Notes: generated by a model not told the origin, from the letters alone. A stretch of 7,757 nt of DNA from an uncultured Ruminococcus sp. (GCA_902767285.1 CACXHC010000235.1:1-7757), one strand, 5' to 3'; counted from the first letter of the stretch, positions 1-6,807 are shown. A program made the numbers and translations.

Positions 1-425
1 ACCCTGATGCTCAAACCACCGCTATGGCAGTTAGACAAGCACTCGAAACAGCGGGTGAAATTCCCTCAGCGGACAAAATTTATATAAACGCTCACGGAAC
101 AGGAACTCACCTCAATGACCTCACCGAAACAAAGACATTCAAAAATGTTTTTGGCGATGACGCTTATAAACTTCATATCAGTTCAATAAAATCAATGACA
201 GGTCATATGCTTGGTGCGGCTGGAGCTGTTGAGGCGATCACCGCAATTGATACGCTTATTAACGGAATTATTCCGCCTACAATAAATCTTCTGGAAAAAG
301 ACGAGGAGTGCGACCTTGATTATACACCCAACACAGCGGTTAAAGCCGATATAGAGTTGGCACTCTCGACAAATCTCGGATTTGGCGGACACAATGCTTG
401 TTTAGCATTCAAGGCGGTGAAATAA
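1..425 (+). CDS. fabF: 3-oxoacyl-[acyl-carrier-protein] synthase II (FabF), C-terminal part, 5' truncated by window
   Basis: The reading frame is open from base 3 to the TAA at 423-425, giving the last 140 or so residues of a beta-ketoacyl-ACP synthase II. This cytosolic enzyme condenses malonyl-ACP with a growing acyl-ACP during chain elongation. The fragment carries two of the three catalytic elements: the histidine of the HGTGT motif (His codon at 93-95) and the KSMTGH motif with the conserved lysine and second histidine. The family's closing signature NLGFGGHNA is also present. The active-site cysteine lies upstream of the window. Family proteins are about 410 residues, so roughly two thirds of the gene is missing here because of the window edge, not because of damage. 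The in-frame ATG at 24 is internal and is not the true start. The gene is followed after 6 bp by fabZ, whose ribosome binding site lies inside the end of fabF, which points to cotranscription. Identification is very secure. Confidence 0.96.
   Translation, partial: PDAQTTAMAVRQALETAGEIPSADKIYINAHGTGTHLNDLTETKTFKNVFGDDAYKLHISSIKSMTGHMLGAAGAVEAITAIDTLINGIIPPTINLLEKDEECDLDYTPNTAVKADIELALSTNLGFGGHNACLAFKAVK
411..420 (+). promoter_or_regulatory. Ribosome binding site of fabZ inside the end of fabF
   Basis: AAGGCGGTGA at 411-420 differs by one base from the ideal AAGGAGGTGA and ends 11 nt before the ATG at 432. It lies within the last codons of fabF, so translation of the two genes is probably linked. 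It supports the chosen fabZ start. Confidence 0.7.
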
Positions 426-431
426 ATCAAT

Positions 432-842
432 ATGAATATTGAAGAAATCAAAAATATAATTCCGCACAGAGACAATATGCTTCTCATAGATGAGGCGGAG
501 GTCATAGACGGAGTTGCATACGGCAAAAAGCACATAACCGGTGACGAATGGTTTCTGAGGGGGCATTTTCCGGGAAATCCCGTAGTACCGGGAGTAATTT
601 TGTGCGAGATAATGGCTCAGTCGAGCTGTGTTCTTTTAGCTGACGTGGCAGACGGTGCAACACCTTATTTTACGGGATTGGACAAAGTTAAGTTTAAGAA
701 TAAAGTCCTCCCCGGTGATACAATAGAAACAGAATGTAAAATCACAAAATCAAAAGGCGTATTTTATTTTGCAGAAGGCAAAGCGAAAGTCAACGGCAAA
801 CTTTGTGTAAGTGCCGAGTTTTCGTTTGCTCTTATAAAGTAA
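432..842 (+). CDS. fabZ: 3-hydroxyacyl-[acyl-carrier-protein] dehydratase (FabZ)
   Basis: A 136-residue single-domain hot-dog-fold protein of normal length for FabZ (about 140-150). FabZ removes water from 3-hydroxyacyl-ACP to give trans-2-enoyl-ACP in the fatty-acid elongation cycle in the cytosol. Visible hallmarks are the N-terminal PHRDNMLLID motif (residues 11-20), the catalytic histidine in GHFPGNPVVPGV (His45) and the catalytic glutamate in ILCEIMAQ (Glu59). The segment around residues 84-96 (DKVKFKNKVLPGD) matches the usual substrate-tunnel and dimer region. Length and motif layout fit FabZ better than FabA. Whether this copy can also isomerise the double bond, as some Firmicute FabZ/FabN proteins do, cannot be read from the sequence. 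It sits 6 bp after fabF and 21 bp before accD, in one operon. Confidence 0.97.
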   Translation: MNIEEIKNIIPHRDNMLLIDEAEVIDGVAYGKKHITGDEWFLRGHFPGNPVVPGVILCEIMAQSSCVLLADVADGATPYFTGLDKVKFKNKVLPGDTIETECKITKSKGVFYFAEGKAKVNGKLCVSAEFSFALIK

Positions 843-863
843 CAAAGCAAGAGATGGTTTAAA

Positions 864-1730
864 ATGGCGAATGTGTTTACAAGTTTTATAAAAAATTTTA
901 CCGGTCAGCTAACAGATATTGATTCACTTATAAGGCATACGGAAAATGTGAATCTCGTTTGCAAGGGCTGTGGGGGAGAGTTCAGCAAACATCAGCTCCT
1001 CAGATTCAACAATATGATATGCCCCAAGTGCGGAAAATATTTTCGCATGGGCGGAAAAGAACGAATAAAATGGTTGTGCGACAAAAAGTCGTGCGAGTTT
1101 ATGTTTGACGATTACGAAAGCACTGATTTTTTAGAGTTTCCGGGATATGCCGAAAAACTCGACAAGTCGAGAAAATCCACAGGCGAAAAAGATGCTGTTG
1201 TAGTAGGTACGGCAAAAATAGCGGGCAAACCCTTCGCATTTTTTGTTATGGATTCTCGTTTTATGATGGCGAGTATGGGTTCGGTGCTTGGTGAAAAAAT
1301 AACATCTATTTTTGAGTATGCAAAAAAATACAATCTTCCTGTTATTGGATTTACCGCATCGGGCGGAGCAAGAATGCAAGAAGGAATAATATCTCTAATG
1401 CAGATGGCAAAAGTCAGCGGAGCGGTAAAGCGTCATTCAGAGGCGGGCAATTTATATGTTACGGTACTCACCGACCCGACAACGGGCGGTTGTACGGCAT
1501 CGTTTGCCATGCAGGGCGATATTATTCTTGCCGAGCCGAAAGCACTTGTTGGATTTGCCGGCAGACGAGTTGTTGAACAAACAACAAAATCGAAATTGCC
1601 CGATAATTTTCAGAGTGCAGAATTTTTGTTGGAGCATGGCTTTGCAGATGCCATTGTTCCGAGAGAAAAGCTGAGGGAAACACTTCAAAACATTCTTGAG
1701 ATACACGCTGTTGGAGGTGATGCCGTATGA
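864..1730 (+). CDS. accD: Acetyl-CoA carboxylase carboxyltransferase subunit beta (AccD)
   Basis: A 288-residue protein of typical AccD length. With AccA it forms the carboxyltransferase that moves the carboxyl group from carboxybiotin to acetyl-CoA, giving malonyl-CoA, the committed step of fatty-acid synthesis. The N-terminus has the AccD zinc ribbon, with cysteines at residues 33, 36, 53 and 56 (CxxC, 16 residues, CxxC). The crotonase-like carboxyltransferase domain follows, with the SGGARMQEG oxyanion-hole motif (residues 166-174), DPTTGG (204-209), and the GFAGRRVVEQT stretch (230-240), where many homologues have GPRV. The ribosome binding site before 864 is weak (AAGAGATGG), so translation may partly depend on coupling to fabZ 21 bp upstream. 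The stop codon overlaps the accA start (ATGA), a common arrangement for keeping the two subunits in balance. Confidence 0.97.
   Translation: MANVFTSFIKNFTGQLTDIDSLIRHTENVNLVCKGCGGEFSKHQLLRFNNMICPKCGKYFRMGGKERIKWLCDKKSCEFMFDDYESTDFLEFPGYAEKLDKSRKSTGEKDAVVVGTAKIAGKPFAFFVMDSRFMMASMGSVLGEKITSIFEYAKKYNLPVIGFTASGGARMQEGIISLMQMAKVSGAVKRHSEAGNLYVTVLTDPTTGGCTASFAMQGDIILAEPKALVGFAGRRVVEQTTKSKLPDNFQSAEFLLEHGFADAIVPREKLRETLQNILEIHAVGGDAV
1713..1721 (+). promoter_or_regulatory. Ribosome binding site of accA
   Basis: GGAGGTGAT at 1713-1721 is a perfect anti-Shine-Dalgarno match inside the end of accD. Counting from GGAGG, spacing to the ATG at 1727 is 9 nt, against 15 nt to the in-frame ATG at 1733. This decides in favour of 1727 and hence the 4-bp overlap with accD. 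Confidence 0.8.
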
Positions 1731-2539
1731 CGATGACTCCTTATGAAAAGCTCAAAACGGCGAGAGCAAACACACGTCCCACGGGAAGTGCTTATGTTGA
1801 CCGTATATTTCAAAATATAATCGAACTCCACGGCGACAGACGTTTCGGCGATGACGCAGCAATATACAGCGGTATCGGCTTTTTAGATGAGGGATTTCCA
1901 GCAACGTTTATAGCGATAGACAAGGGAACCGATTTGCAGAGCAGAATCACAAAAAATTTCGGTTGTCCAAAACCCGAGGGATACAGAAAGGCACTCCGAC
2001 TCATGAAGCAAGCCGAAAAATTCCGCCGTCCGGTAGTTTGTTTTGTCGATACTTTGGGAGCGTTCTGCGGTGCCGAAGCCGAAGAGCGAGGACAGGGACA
2101 GGCGATAGCCGAAAATATTCTCGAAATGATGGGACTCAAAACTCCTATTATAACAGTTGTTATCGGAGAAGGCGGAAGCGGCGGTGCGTTGGCTCTTGCT
2201 ACGGCTGACCGTGTTTATATGCTCGAAAACGCTGTTTACTCAGTAATATCTCCCGAAGGTTGTGCGAGTATCCTCTGGAAGGACAGCAAAAAAGTCGCCG
2301 ATGCAGCAGACTGCCTTAAAATCACCGCTCAAGATATGAGAGAGTTTAAAGTGATAGAGGGCATTATTACCGAGGATTTCGATAATTTCGATAAAATGTG
2401 CAAATCTATCAGACACCAAATAAAAAAGGACATAAAAAACTTGTCCGCCTTGTCAGATGATGACCTCCTTAACAGCAGATACGACCGATTCAGACAGTTC
2501 GGCTATTTCACCCGTACCGTCGATGACGACGACGAATAG
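1727..2539 (+). CDS. accA: Acetyl-CoA carboxylase carboxyltransferase subunit alpha (AccA)
   Basis: A 270-residue alpha subunit of the carboxyltransferase, partner of AccD encoded just upstream. Recognisable family blocks are NFGCPKPEGYRKALRLM (residues 78-93 region), GAFCGAEAEERGQ (111-123), the oxyanion and glycine-rich stretch GEGGSGGALA (147-156), and YSVISPEGCASILWK (171-185). It is shorter than the E. coli protein (about 319) because it lacks the roughly 60-residue N-terminal helical extension. Many clostridial AccA proteins are similarly short, so I see no truncation. The C-terminus ends in a short acidic run (DDDDE). The start at 1727 gives an ATGA overlap with accD and has a strong ribosome binding site. 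It is the last gene of the operon in this orientation and is followed by hairpin-rich repeats. Confidence 0.96.
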   Translation: MTMTPYEKLKTARANTRPTGSAYVDRIFQNIIELHGDRRFGDDAAIYSGIGFLDEGFPATFIAIDKGTDLQSRITKNFGCPKPEGYRKALRLMKQAEKFRRPVVCFVDTLGAFCGAEAEERGQGQAIAENILEMMGLKTPIITVVIGEGGSGGALALATADRVYMLENAVYSVISPEGCASILWKDSKKVADAADCLKITAQDMREFKVIEGIITEDFDNFDKMCKSIRHQIKKDIKNLSALSDDDLLNSRYDRFRQFGYFTRTVDDDDE

Positions 2540-2543
2540 TTGG

Positions 2544-2577
2544 CTTTCTTTAGTAGGGGGCTTTCTTTGGTAGGGGG
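2544..2577 (+). repeat. 17-bp tandem repeat after accA
   Basis: Two adjacent 17-bp units, CTTTCTTTAGTAGGGGG (2544-2560) and CTTTCTTTGGTAGGGGG (2561-2577), differ at one base. They begin five bases after the accA stop codon, and the second unit provides the GGGGG that forms the base of the neighbouring hairpin. This looks like local slippage at the edge of the repeat composite. Confidence 0.85.
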
Positions 2578-2626
2578 CTTTTTTTGGGGGAACCTTTTTT
2601 GAAAAAAAGGTTCCCCCAAGCCCCCT
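2572..2626. terminator. Large GC-capped hairpin downstream of accA (repeat hairpin A)
   Basis: An inverted repeat with arms GGGGGAACCTTTTTT (2586-2600) and AAAAAAGGTTCCCCC (2603-2617), a 15-bp stem. It extends outward after a five-T bulge by AGGGGGCTT (2572-2580) pairing with AAGCCCCCT (2618-2626). It lies about 30 bp after accA and could end or stabilise the fab/acc transcript. There is no T-run directly after the 3' arm on the + strand, so classical intrinsic termination is uncertain. It is also the left end of the duplicated repeat unit. Confidence 0.6.
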
Positions 2627-2790
2627 CCAAAAAACTTTTGATATATATAATATGTGTGATGGCTTTTATGTGCGTGAGTGTAAATCTGCGGATAATATTT
2701 ACTATTTGTACAAAATTAGATACGAAGAAAAAGAATTCGTATAATTAAAGTTTTTTTGCTTCTTTTTTTTCAAAAAAAGAAGAGAAAAAA
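2609..2790. repeat. Direct repeat copy 1 (about 182 bp)
   Basis: This stretch recurs at 2796-3032 with only single-base indels, one substitution near its left edge, and one large difference (an extra hairpin in copy 2). It consists of the right arm of hairpin A, the 10-mer AAAAAACTTT (2629-2638), an AT-rich core including ATATATATAATATG, a short ATACGAA/TTCGTAT inverted repeat (2720-2726 with 2736-2742), and the 10-mer AAAGTTTTTT (2747-2756), which is the exact inverse complement of the left 10-mer. It closes with hairpin B, CTTC plus T-run against A-run plus GAAG (2759-2782). I found no plausible ORF in it. Confidence 0.9.
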
Positions 2791-2795
2791 TAAAA

Positions 2796-3032
2796 GGTTT
2801 CCCCAAGCCCCTCCAAAAAACTTTTGATATATATAATATGTGTGATGGCTTTTATGTGCGTGAGTGTAAATCTGCGGAATAATATTTACTATTATAGCAA
2901 AGAAAACAAATCCGACTGCGTTGTTTGCAGTCGGATTTGTTTCAGTTTATACAAAATTAGATACGAAGAAAAAGAATTCGTATAATTAAAGTTTTTTTGC
3001 TTCTTTTTTTTCAAAAAAAAGAAGAGAAAAAA
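2796..3032. repeat. Direct repeat copy 2 (about 237 bp, with inserted hairpin)
   Basis: Second copy of the 2609-2790 unit. It starts at GGTTTCCCCAAGCCCC and keeps the AAAAAACTTT 10-mer (2815-2824), the core, the ATACGAA/TTCGTAT inverted repeat (2961-2967 with 2977-2983), the AAAGTTTTTT 10-mer (2988-2997) and hairpin B (3000-3024). It lacks the left arm of hairpin A. About 56 bp containing a terminator hairpin (2894-2949) lie where copy 1 has only two bases. It ends 8 bp before the gpmI stop codon. Confidence 0.9.
2904..2942. terminator. Bidirectional intrinsic terminator between accA and gpmI
   Basis: A perfect 16-bp stem, AAACAAATCCGACTGC (2904-2919) with GCAGTCGGATTTGTTT (2927-2942), and a 7-nt loop. 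On the - strand the stem is followed by a T-rich tract (TTTTCTTTGC), and on the + strand by TTCAGTTTAT. It fits a terminator serving the leftward pgk-tpiA-gpmI transcript and possibly the rightward acc transcript. It is the clearest terminator in the convergent region. Confidence 0.85.
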
Positions 3033-3040
3033 GAAGCAAA

Positions 3041-4558
3041 TTAATCTTTGGAAATAATGCTTGTGCCGAGCATTTCTTTCGGTTGGGGAATGCCCATGAT
3101 TTCGAGCATAGTGGGGGCAATGTCAGCAAGTCTGCCGCCTTCACGGAGTTTGCAGGGATAGCCTACGACACAGAACGGCACGGGGTTTGTTGTGTGAGCT
3201 GTGAATGGTGTGCCGTCCTCGGCGATCATCTTATCGGCGTTGCCGTGGTCTGCTGTTATAATTGAAACTCCGCCCATTTTGGCGATGGCATCTGTAACTT
3301 GACCTACGCAATCGTCAACGGCTTCAACCGCTTTTACTGCTGCTTCAAAAACGCCTGTGTGACCGACCATATCGCAGTTGGCAAAATTGAGAATTATCAT
3401 GTCATATTTGCCGCTGAGAATTGCGTTTACACATTTGTCTTTGACTTCATAAGCACTCATATCGGGTTTGAGATCGTATGTTGCAACTTTCGGAGAGTCA
3501 ACAAGGATTCTGTCCTCACCGGTGTAAACTTCGTTATCTCCGCCGTCAAAGAAGAATGTTACATGAGCATATTTTTCTGTTTCGGCGATTCTGAGCTGAG
3601 TTTTGCCAAGCTCCGACATATATTTTCCGAGCATATTTGTAAGCTCTTCGGGGCCGAAAGCTACCGAAACATTCGGCATTGATTCGTCATACTGAGCAAA
3701 GCATACAAATTCGAGCGGGAAAAATCCGTTTCTTCTCTCAAATCCTTTGAAATCGGGGTCAACAAATGTACGAGTGATTTGTCTTGCTCTGTCAGGTCTG
3801 AAATTGAAGAATATGAAACTGTCGTTAGCGTTAACAGTTCCTTCTTTGTCTACAACAACGGGAATTACAAATTCGTCTGTAACGCCGTTTTCGTATGAGT
3901 TTTTGACTGCCTGAACAGGGTCGGAACACTCAACTCCCTCGCCGTAAACCATAGCACTGTAACCTTTTTCGACTCTGTCCCAGTTTGTATCTCTGTCCAT
4001 TGTGTAGTAACGTCCGGCAATAGTTGCGATTTTGCCTACGCCGATTTCGTCAATCTTTTGAACGAGTTCAGCCATGTAGTCGGCGGCACTTGAGGGGGGA
4101 ACATCTCTTCCGTCAAGCAGACAATGTATATAAACTTTGTCCAGTCCGTTACGCTTCGCAAGCTCTAAAAGACCGTAAAGATGCGTGTTGTGACTGTGAA
4201 CTCCTCCCGGAGAAAGAAGTCCCATAAGATGAAGTGCTGAGTTGTTCTTTTTGCAGTTGTTAACGGCTTTCATGAGTGCGTCGTTTTCAAAGAAATCGCC
4301 GTCATTAATCGATTTTGTGATTCTTGTCAACATTTGATAGACGATTCTTCCGGCACCGATGTTTGTATGACCTACCTCGCTGTTGCCCATTTGACCATCA
4401 GGAAGTCCAACGTCCATGCCCGATGCACCAATTTGTGTGAGAGCATTTTCGGCAAAAAGTCTGTCGAGATTAGGTTTTTTAGCTTGCTTTATTGCATTGC
4501 CAAAGTCATCGCCTATGCCGTAACCGTCCATAATAATAAGGATAACAGGTTTTTTCAT
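3041..4558 (-). CDS. gpmI: 2,3-bisphosphoglycerate-independent phosphoglycerate mutase (GpmI)
   Basis: A 505-residue protein of standard iPGM length (about 510). It interconverts 3- and 2-phosphoglycerate in lower glycolysis, in the cytosol, using two metal ions (usually Mn). The alkaline-phosphatase-superfamily metal ligands are visible: Asp11 in IIMDGYG, the phosphoserine nucleophile Ser60 in GQMGNSEVGH, Asp396 and His400 in NCDMVGH, Asp437-His438 in TADHGN, and His455 in TAHTTNPVP. The substrate-binding domain includes HIHCLLDGRD-like sequence (residues 144-152, here YIHCLLDGR) and RYYTMDRD (183-190). The start at 4558 has AGAAAGG (4570-4576, - strand) 11 nt upstream, a modest ribosome binding site. 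The gene follows tpiA after 27 bp, so it is cotranscribed, and its 3' end runs into the repeat composite. Confidence 0.97.
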   Translation of the reverse strand: MKKPVILIIMDGYGIGDDFGNAIKQAKKPNLDRLFAENALTQIGASGMDVGLPDGQMGNSEVGHTNIGAGRIVYQMLTRITKSINDGDFFENDALMKAVNNCKKNNSALHLMGLLSPGGVHSHNTHLYGLLELAKRNGLDKVYIHCLLDGRDVPPSSAADYMAELVQKIDEIGVGKIATIAGRYYTMDRDTNWDRVEKGYSAMVYGEGVECSDPVQAVKNSYENGVTDEFVIPVVVDKEGTVNANDSFIFFNFRPDRARQITRTFVDPDFKGFERRNGFFPLEFVCFAQYDESMPNVSVAFGPEELTNMLGKYMSELGKTQLRIAETEKYAHVTFFFDGGDNEVYTGEDRILVDSPKVATYDLKPDMSAYEVKDKCVNAILSGKYDMIILNFANCDMVGHTGVFEAAVKAVEAVDDCVGQVTDAIAKMGGVSIITADHGNADKMIAEDGTPFTAHTTNPVPFCVVGYPCKLREGGRLADIAPTMLEIMGIPQPKEMLGTSIISKD

Positions 4559-4585
4559 TATATAAACAACCTTTCTGTTGAGTGT

Positions 4586-5353
4586 TTATGCGTTGGCTGC
4601 CGAAACAATAGCCGAGAATTTGGACGAAACAAGCGATGCACCGCCGATAAGTCCTCCGTCAACGTCCTCTTTTGAAAGAAGTTCTGCTGCATTTGTATCG
4701 TTCATCGATCCGCCATACTGAATCGTAACGGAATCGGCAACATCTTTGCTGTACATTTTTGCGAGTGTTTCTCTAATGAAAGCACAAACTTCCTCAGCCT
4801 GAGCAGGAGTAGCAGTTAATCCTGTGCCGATTGCCCATACAGGCTCGTATGCGATAACGATGTTTTTCATGTTGTCAGCCGAAATGCCTGCAAAATCGAG
4901 TTTCAACTGCTTGCCAACGATTTCTTCTGTGATTTTAGCTTCACGCTCTTCCTTAAGCTCGCCAACGCAAACAATAGGAGTCATGCCAGCTGCGAGAACA
5001 GCCTTTGTTCTGAGATTTACAGTAGCGTCTGTTTCGCCGAAATACTGCCTTCTCTCGCTGTGACCTATAACAACATAATCAACGCCGATTTCTTTGAGCA
5101 TACCTGTTGAGATTTCGCCTGTGAAAGCACCGCTTTCAGCCCAATGAGCATTCTCAGCACCAATCTTTATATTAGATCCTTTTACAGTTTCAACAGCAAC
5201 AGCAAGGTCAACATAAGGAACGCAAGCGACAACTTCGCAGTCGGCGTCCTTAACAAGAGGAATGATTTCTGAGAGGAGAGCCTTTGCCTCCGAAGGAGTT
5301 TTGTTCATCTTCCAGTTTCCGGCAATAATTACTTTTCTGAGAGCCTTGTTCAT
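4586..5353 (-). CDS. tpiA: Triosephosphate isomerase (TpiA)
   Basis: A 255-residue TIM-barrel enzyme of normal length that interconverts dihydroxyacetone phosphate and glyceraldehyde 3-phosphate. Catalytic residues are all present: Lys15 in AGNWKMN, His98 in IGHSERRQYFGE, and Glu170 in the AYEPVWAIGTG segment that leads into flexible loop 6. The phosphate-binding YGGSM (213-217) and the closing GGLIGGASL (233-241) also match the family. A ribosome binding site GAAAGGAAGT lies at 5361-5370 on the - strand, with GGAAG about 8 nt from the ATG. The gene lies between pgk and gpmI on the same strand, with a 213-bp hairpin-bearing gap upstream and 27 bp downstream. It may be transcribed from the pgk promoter by readthrough or from a promoter in the gap that I could not identify with confidence. 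Confidence 0.97.
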   Translation of the reverse strand: MNKALRKVIIAGNWKMNKTPSEAKALLSEIIPLVKDADCEVVACVPYVDLAVAVETVKGSNIKIGAENAHWAESGAFTGEISTGMLKEIGVDYVVIGHSERRQYFGETDATVNLRTKAVLAAGMTPIVCVGELKEEREAKITEEIVGKQLKLDFAGISADNMKNIVIAYEPVWAIGTGLTATPAQAEEVCAFIRETLAKMYSKDVADSVTIQYGGSMNDTNAAELLSKEDVDGGLIGGASLVSSKFSAIVSAANA

Positions 5354-5455
5354 AAAAAATACTTCCTTTCAAATAAAATAAAAAATGAGCAATTTTTTTA
5401 ATTTTAAACTTCACAAAAATTAACTTTAACGAAAAGCTTCCCTAAAATTAATCAA

Positions 5456-5499
5456 AGTTTTTTTTGCTTCTTTTTTTTTCAAAAAAAAGAAGAAAAACT
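5456..5499. repeat. Solo hairpin B of the repeat family, between pgk and tpiA
   Basis: AAAG plus eight Ts and GCTTC (from 5454), then a T-run, a C, and AAAAAAAAGAAG. The stem is CTTCTTTTTTTT with AAAAAAAAGAAG (5467-5492), and outer bases AGTTTTT (5456-5462) pair with AAAAACT (5493-5499). The same design ends both copies of the large repeat at 2747-2782 and 2988-3024, in the same orientation. It may act as a dispersed palindromic repeat or an RNA processing and stability element. Confidence 0.8.
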
Positions 5500-5527
5500 G
5501 TTTTGTTCATTTAAAAATTGAATTATT

Positions 5528-5551
5528 GCCCCCGCCTATTCAGACGGAGGC
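5528..5551 (-). terminator. Hairpin directly downstream of pgk
   Basis: On the - strand, GCCTCCG (5551-5545) pairs with CGGGGGC (5534-5528), seven pairs including one G-U wobble, with a 10-nt loop. It begins 16 bp after the pgk stop codon and is followed by AATAATTCAATTTTT. The T-run is delayed, so this is a weak or partial terminator, or a 3'-end stabiliser that would make pgk mRNA more abundant than tpiA-gpmI. Confidence 0.55.
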
Positions 5552-5566
5552 TTTTGTGTTTAGTGA

Positions 5567-6778
5567 TTATTTATCAGCGATAACTGCTATACCCGGAAGA
5601 ACTTTTCCCTCAAGATATTCAAGCGAAGCACCGCCGCCTGTGGAGATGTGGCTCATCTTGTCAGCGAATCCCAAAGAGATAACAGCCGCTGCACTGTCGC
5701 CGCCGCCGATTATTGTTGTAGCGTCGGTTTCTGCAATAGCCTGAGCAACTGCAATTGTACCTTTTGCGAGAATCGGATTCTCAAATACACCCATAGGGCC
5801 ATTCCATACAACTGTTTTTGCGGATTTAACAGCCTCTGCATACATTTCGGCTGTTTTTTCGCCTATGTCAAGACCCATTTTGTCAGCAGGGATAGCGTCA
5901 ACGGAAACATTCTCAACAGCGATTTCTGCATCAATAGGATTCGGGAAAGAATCTGCGATGATTGTATCAACAGGGAGAAGCAGTTTCTTGCCAAGTTTTT
6001 CAGCTTTTGCAATCATCTCTTTGCAGTAGTCGAGTTTCTCGTCATCTACGAGCGATTTGCCTGTTTCGCAGCCGTTAGCCTTGAGGAATGTGTAAGCCAT
6101 ACCGCCGCCGATGATAAGTGTATCGCATTTTTCGAGAAGGTTCGATATAACATTGAGCTTGTCTGCAACTTTTGCACCGCCAAGAATAGCAACAAAAGGT
6201 CTTTCGGGAACTTCTACGGCATTTCCGAGATAGTTAATTTCTTTCTGCATAAGATAACCAACAGCAGTTGTTTTGATGTGATCTGTTACACCTGCTGTGG
6301 AGCAGTGTGCTCTGTGAGCCGAACCAAAAGCGTCCATAACAAAAACGTCTGCCAAAGAAGCAAGTTCAGCGGAGAAAGGTTCAAGATTTTTGGTTTCTTC
6401 TTTTCTGAAACGAGTATTCTGAAGAAGAACAACATCTCCGTCTTTCATAGCGTCAACAGCGGCTTTAGCTTTTTCGCCTACAACGTTGTCATCATCAGCA
6501 AAAACAACTTCCTTGCCGAGAAGCTCGGAAAGTCTTACAGCAACGGGAGCGAGCGAGAATTTAGCCTCGGGGCCGTTCTTCGGTTTGCCCAAATGTGAGC
6601 AGAGAATTACTTTTCCGCCATTGTCTATCAATTTTTTGATTGTTGGCAAAGCGGCTGTAATACGGTTGTCGTTTGTAATAACGCCGTCTTTGAGAGGTAC
6701 GTTAAAATCACAGCGAACAAGAACTTTCTTGCCGGCAACATCAATGTCGTCAACTGTTATTTTGTTTAAAGCACTCAT
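5567..6778 (-). CDS. pgk: Phosphoglycerate kinase (Pgk)
   Basis: A 403-residue protein, close to the usual 390-415. It transfers the acyl phosphate of 1,3-bisphosphoglycerate to ADP, the first ATP-forming step of glycolysis. Family blocks are in order: VRCDFNVPL (residues 21-29), [11 protein letters not shown] (36-46), SHLGKP (61-66), NTRF (121-124) and [13 protein letters not shown] (149-161) in the N-terminal substrate domain. GGAKVADK (200-207), WNGPMGVFE (325-333), GGGDS (358-362) and STGGGASLE (379-387) lie in the nucleotide domain. The start at 6778 is supported by AAAAGGAG 9 nt upstream. It is the first gene of the leftward pgk-tpiA-gpmI cluster. No gap, eno or cggR-type regulator lies beside it in this window. 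Confidence 0.98.
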   Translation of the reverse strand: MSALNKITVDDIDVAGKKVLVRCDFNVPLKDGVITNDNRITAALPTIKKLIDNGGKVILCSHLGKPKNGPEAKFSLAPVAVRLSELLGKEVVFADDDNVVGEKAKAAVDAMKDGDVVLLQNTRFRKEETKNLEPFSAELASLADVFVMDAFGSAHRAHCSTAGVTDHIKTTAVGYLMQKEINYLGNAVEVPERPFVAILGGAKVADKLNVISNLLEKCDTLIIGGGMAYTFLKANGCETGKSLVDDEKLDYCKEMIAKAEKLGKKLLLPVDTIIADSFPNPIDAEIAVENVSVDAIPADKMGLDIGEKTAEMYAEAVKSAKTVVWNGPMGVFENPILAKGTIAVAQAIAETDATTIIGGGDSAAAVISLGFADKMSHISTGGGASLEYLEGKVLPGIAVIADK

Positions 6779-6787
6779 TTTAAAAAA

Positions 6788-6795
6788 CTCCTTTT
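6788..6795 (-). promoter_or_regulatory. Ribosome binding site of pgk
   Basis: On the - strand AAAAGGAG (6795-6788) stands 9 nt before the ATG at 6778. It confirms the start codon, and no upstream in-frame alternative with a better site is seen. Confidence 0.8.
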
Positions 6796-6807
6796 ACATA
6801 GAATTAT

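Noticed and set aside
1727..1735. Alternative accA start at ATG 1733
   Set aside because: Spacing from the GGAGG core is 15 nt against 9 nt for 1727, and 1727 gives the common ATGA overlap with accD.
1727..1910. accA as a 5'-truncated gene because it is about 50 residues shorter than in E. coli
   Set aside because: The conserved catalytic core is complete, the start has an ideal ribosome binding site, and clostridial AccA proteins commonly lack the N-terminal extension.
2609..3032. CRISPR array or transposon with transposase in the repeat region
   Set aside because: There are only two long copies with no spacer pattern, and no ORF encoding a transposase or Cas protein lies in or beside the repeats.
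3299..3682. A 127-codon + strand open frame opposite gpmI
   Set aside because: It is antisense to a complete gpmI with all metal ligands, and it has no supporting start signals or recognisable domain.
5648..6598. A 316-codon open frame on the + strand opposite pgk
   Set aside because: It lies entirely antisense to an unmistakable pgk, its translation is Cys/Phe/Asn-rich with no family resemblance, and no ribosome binding site or promoter was seen. It is a by-product of pgk codon use.
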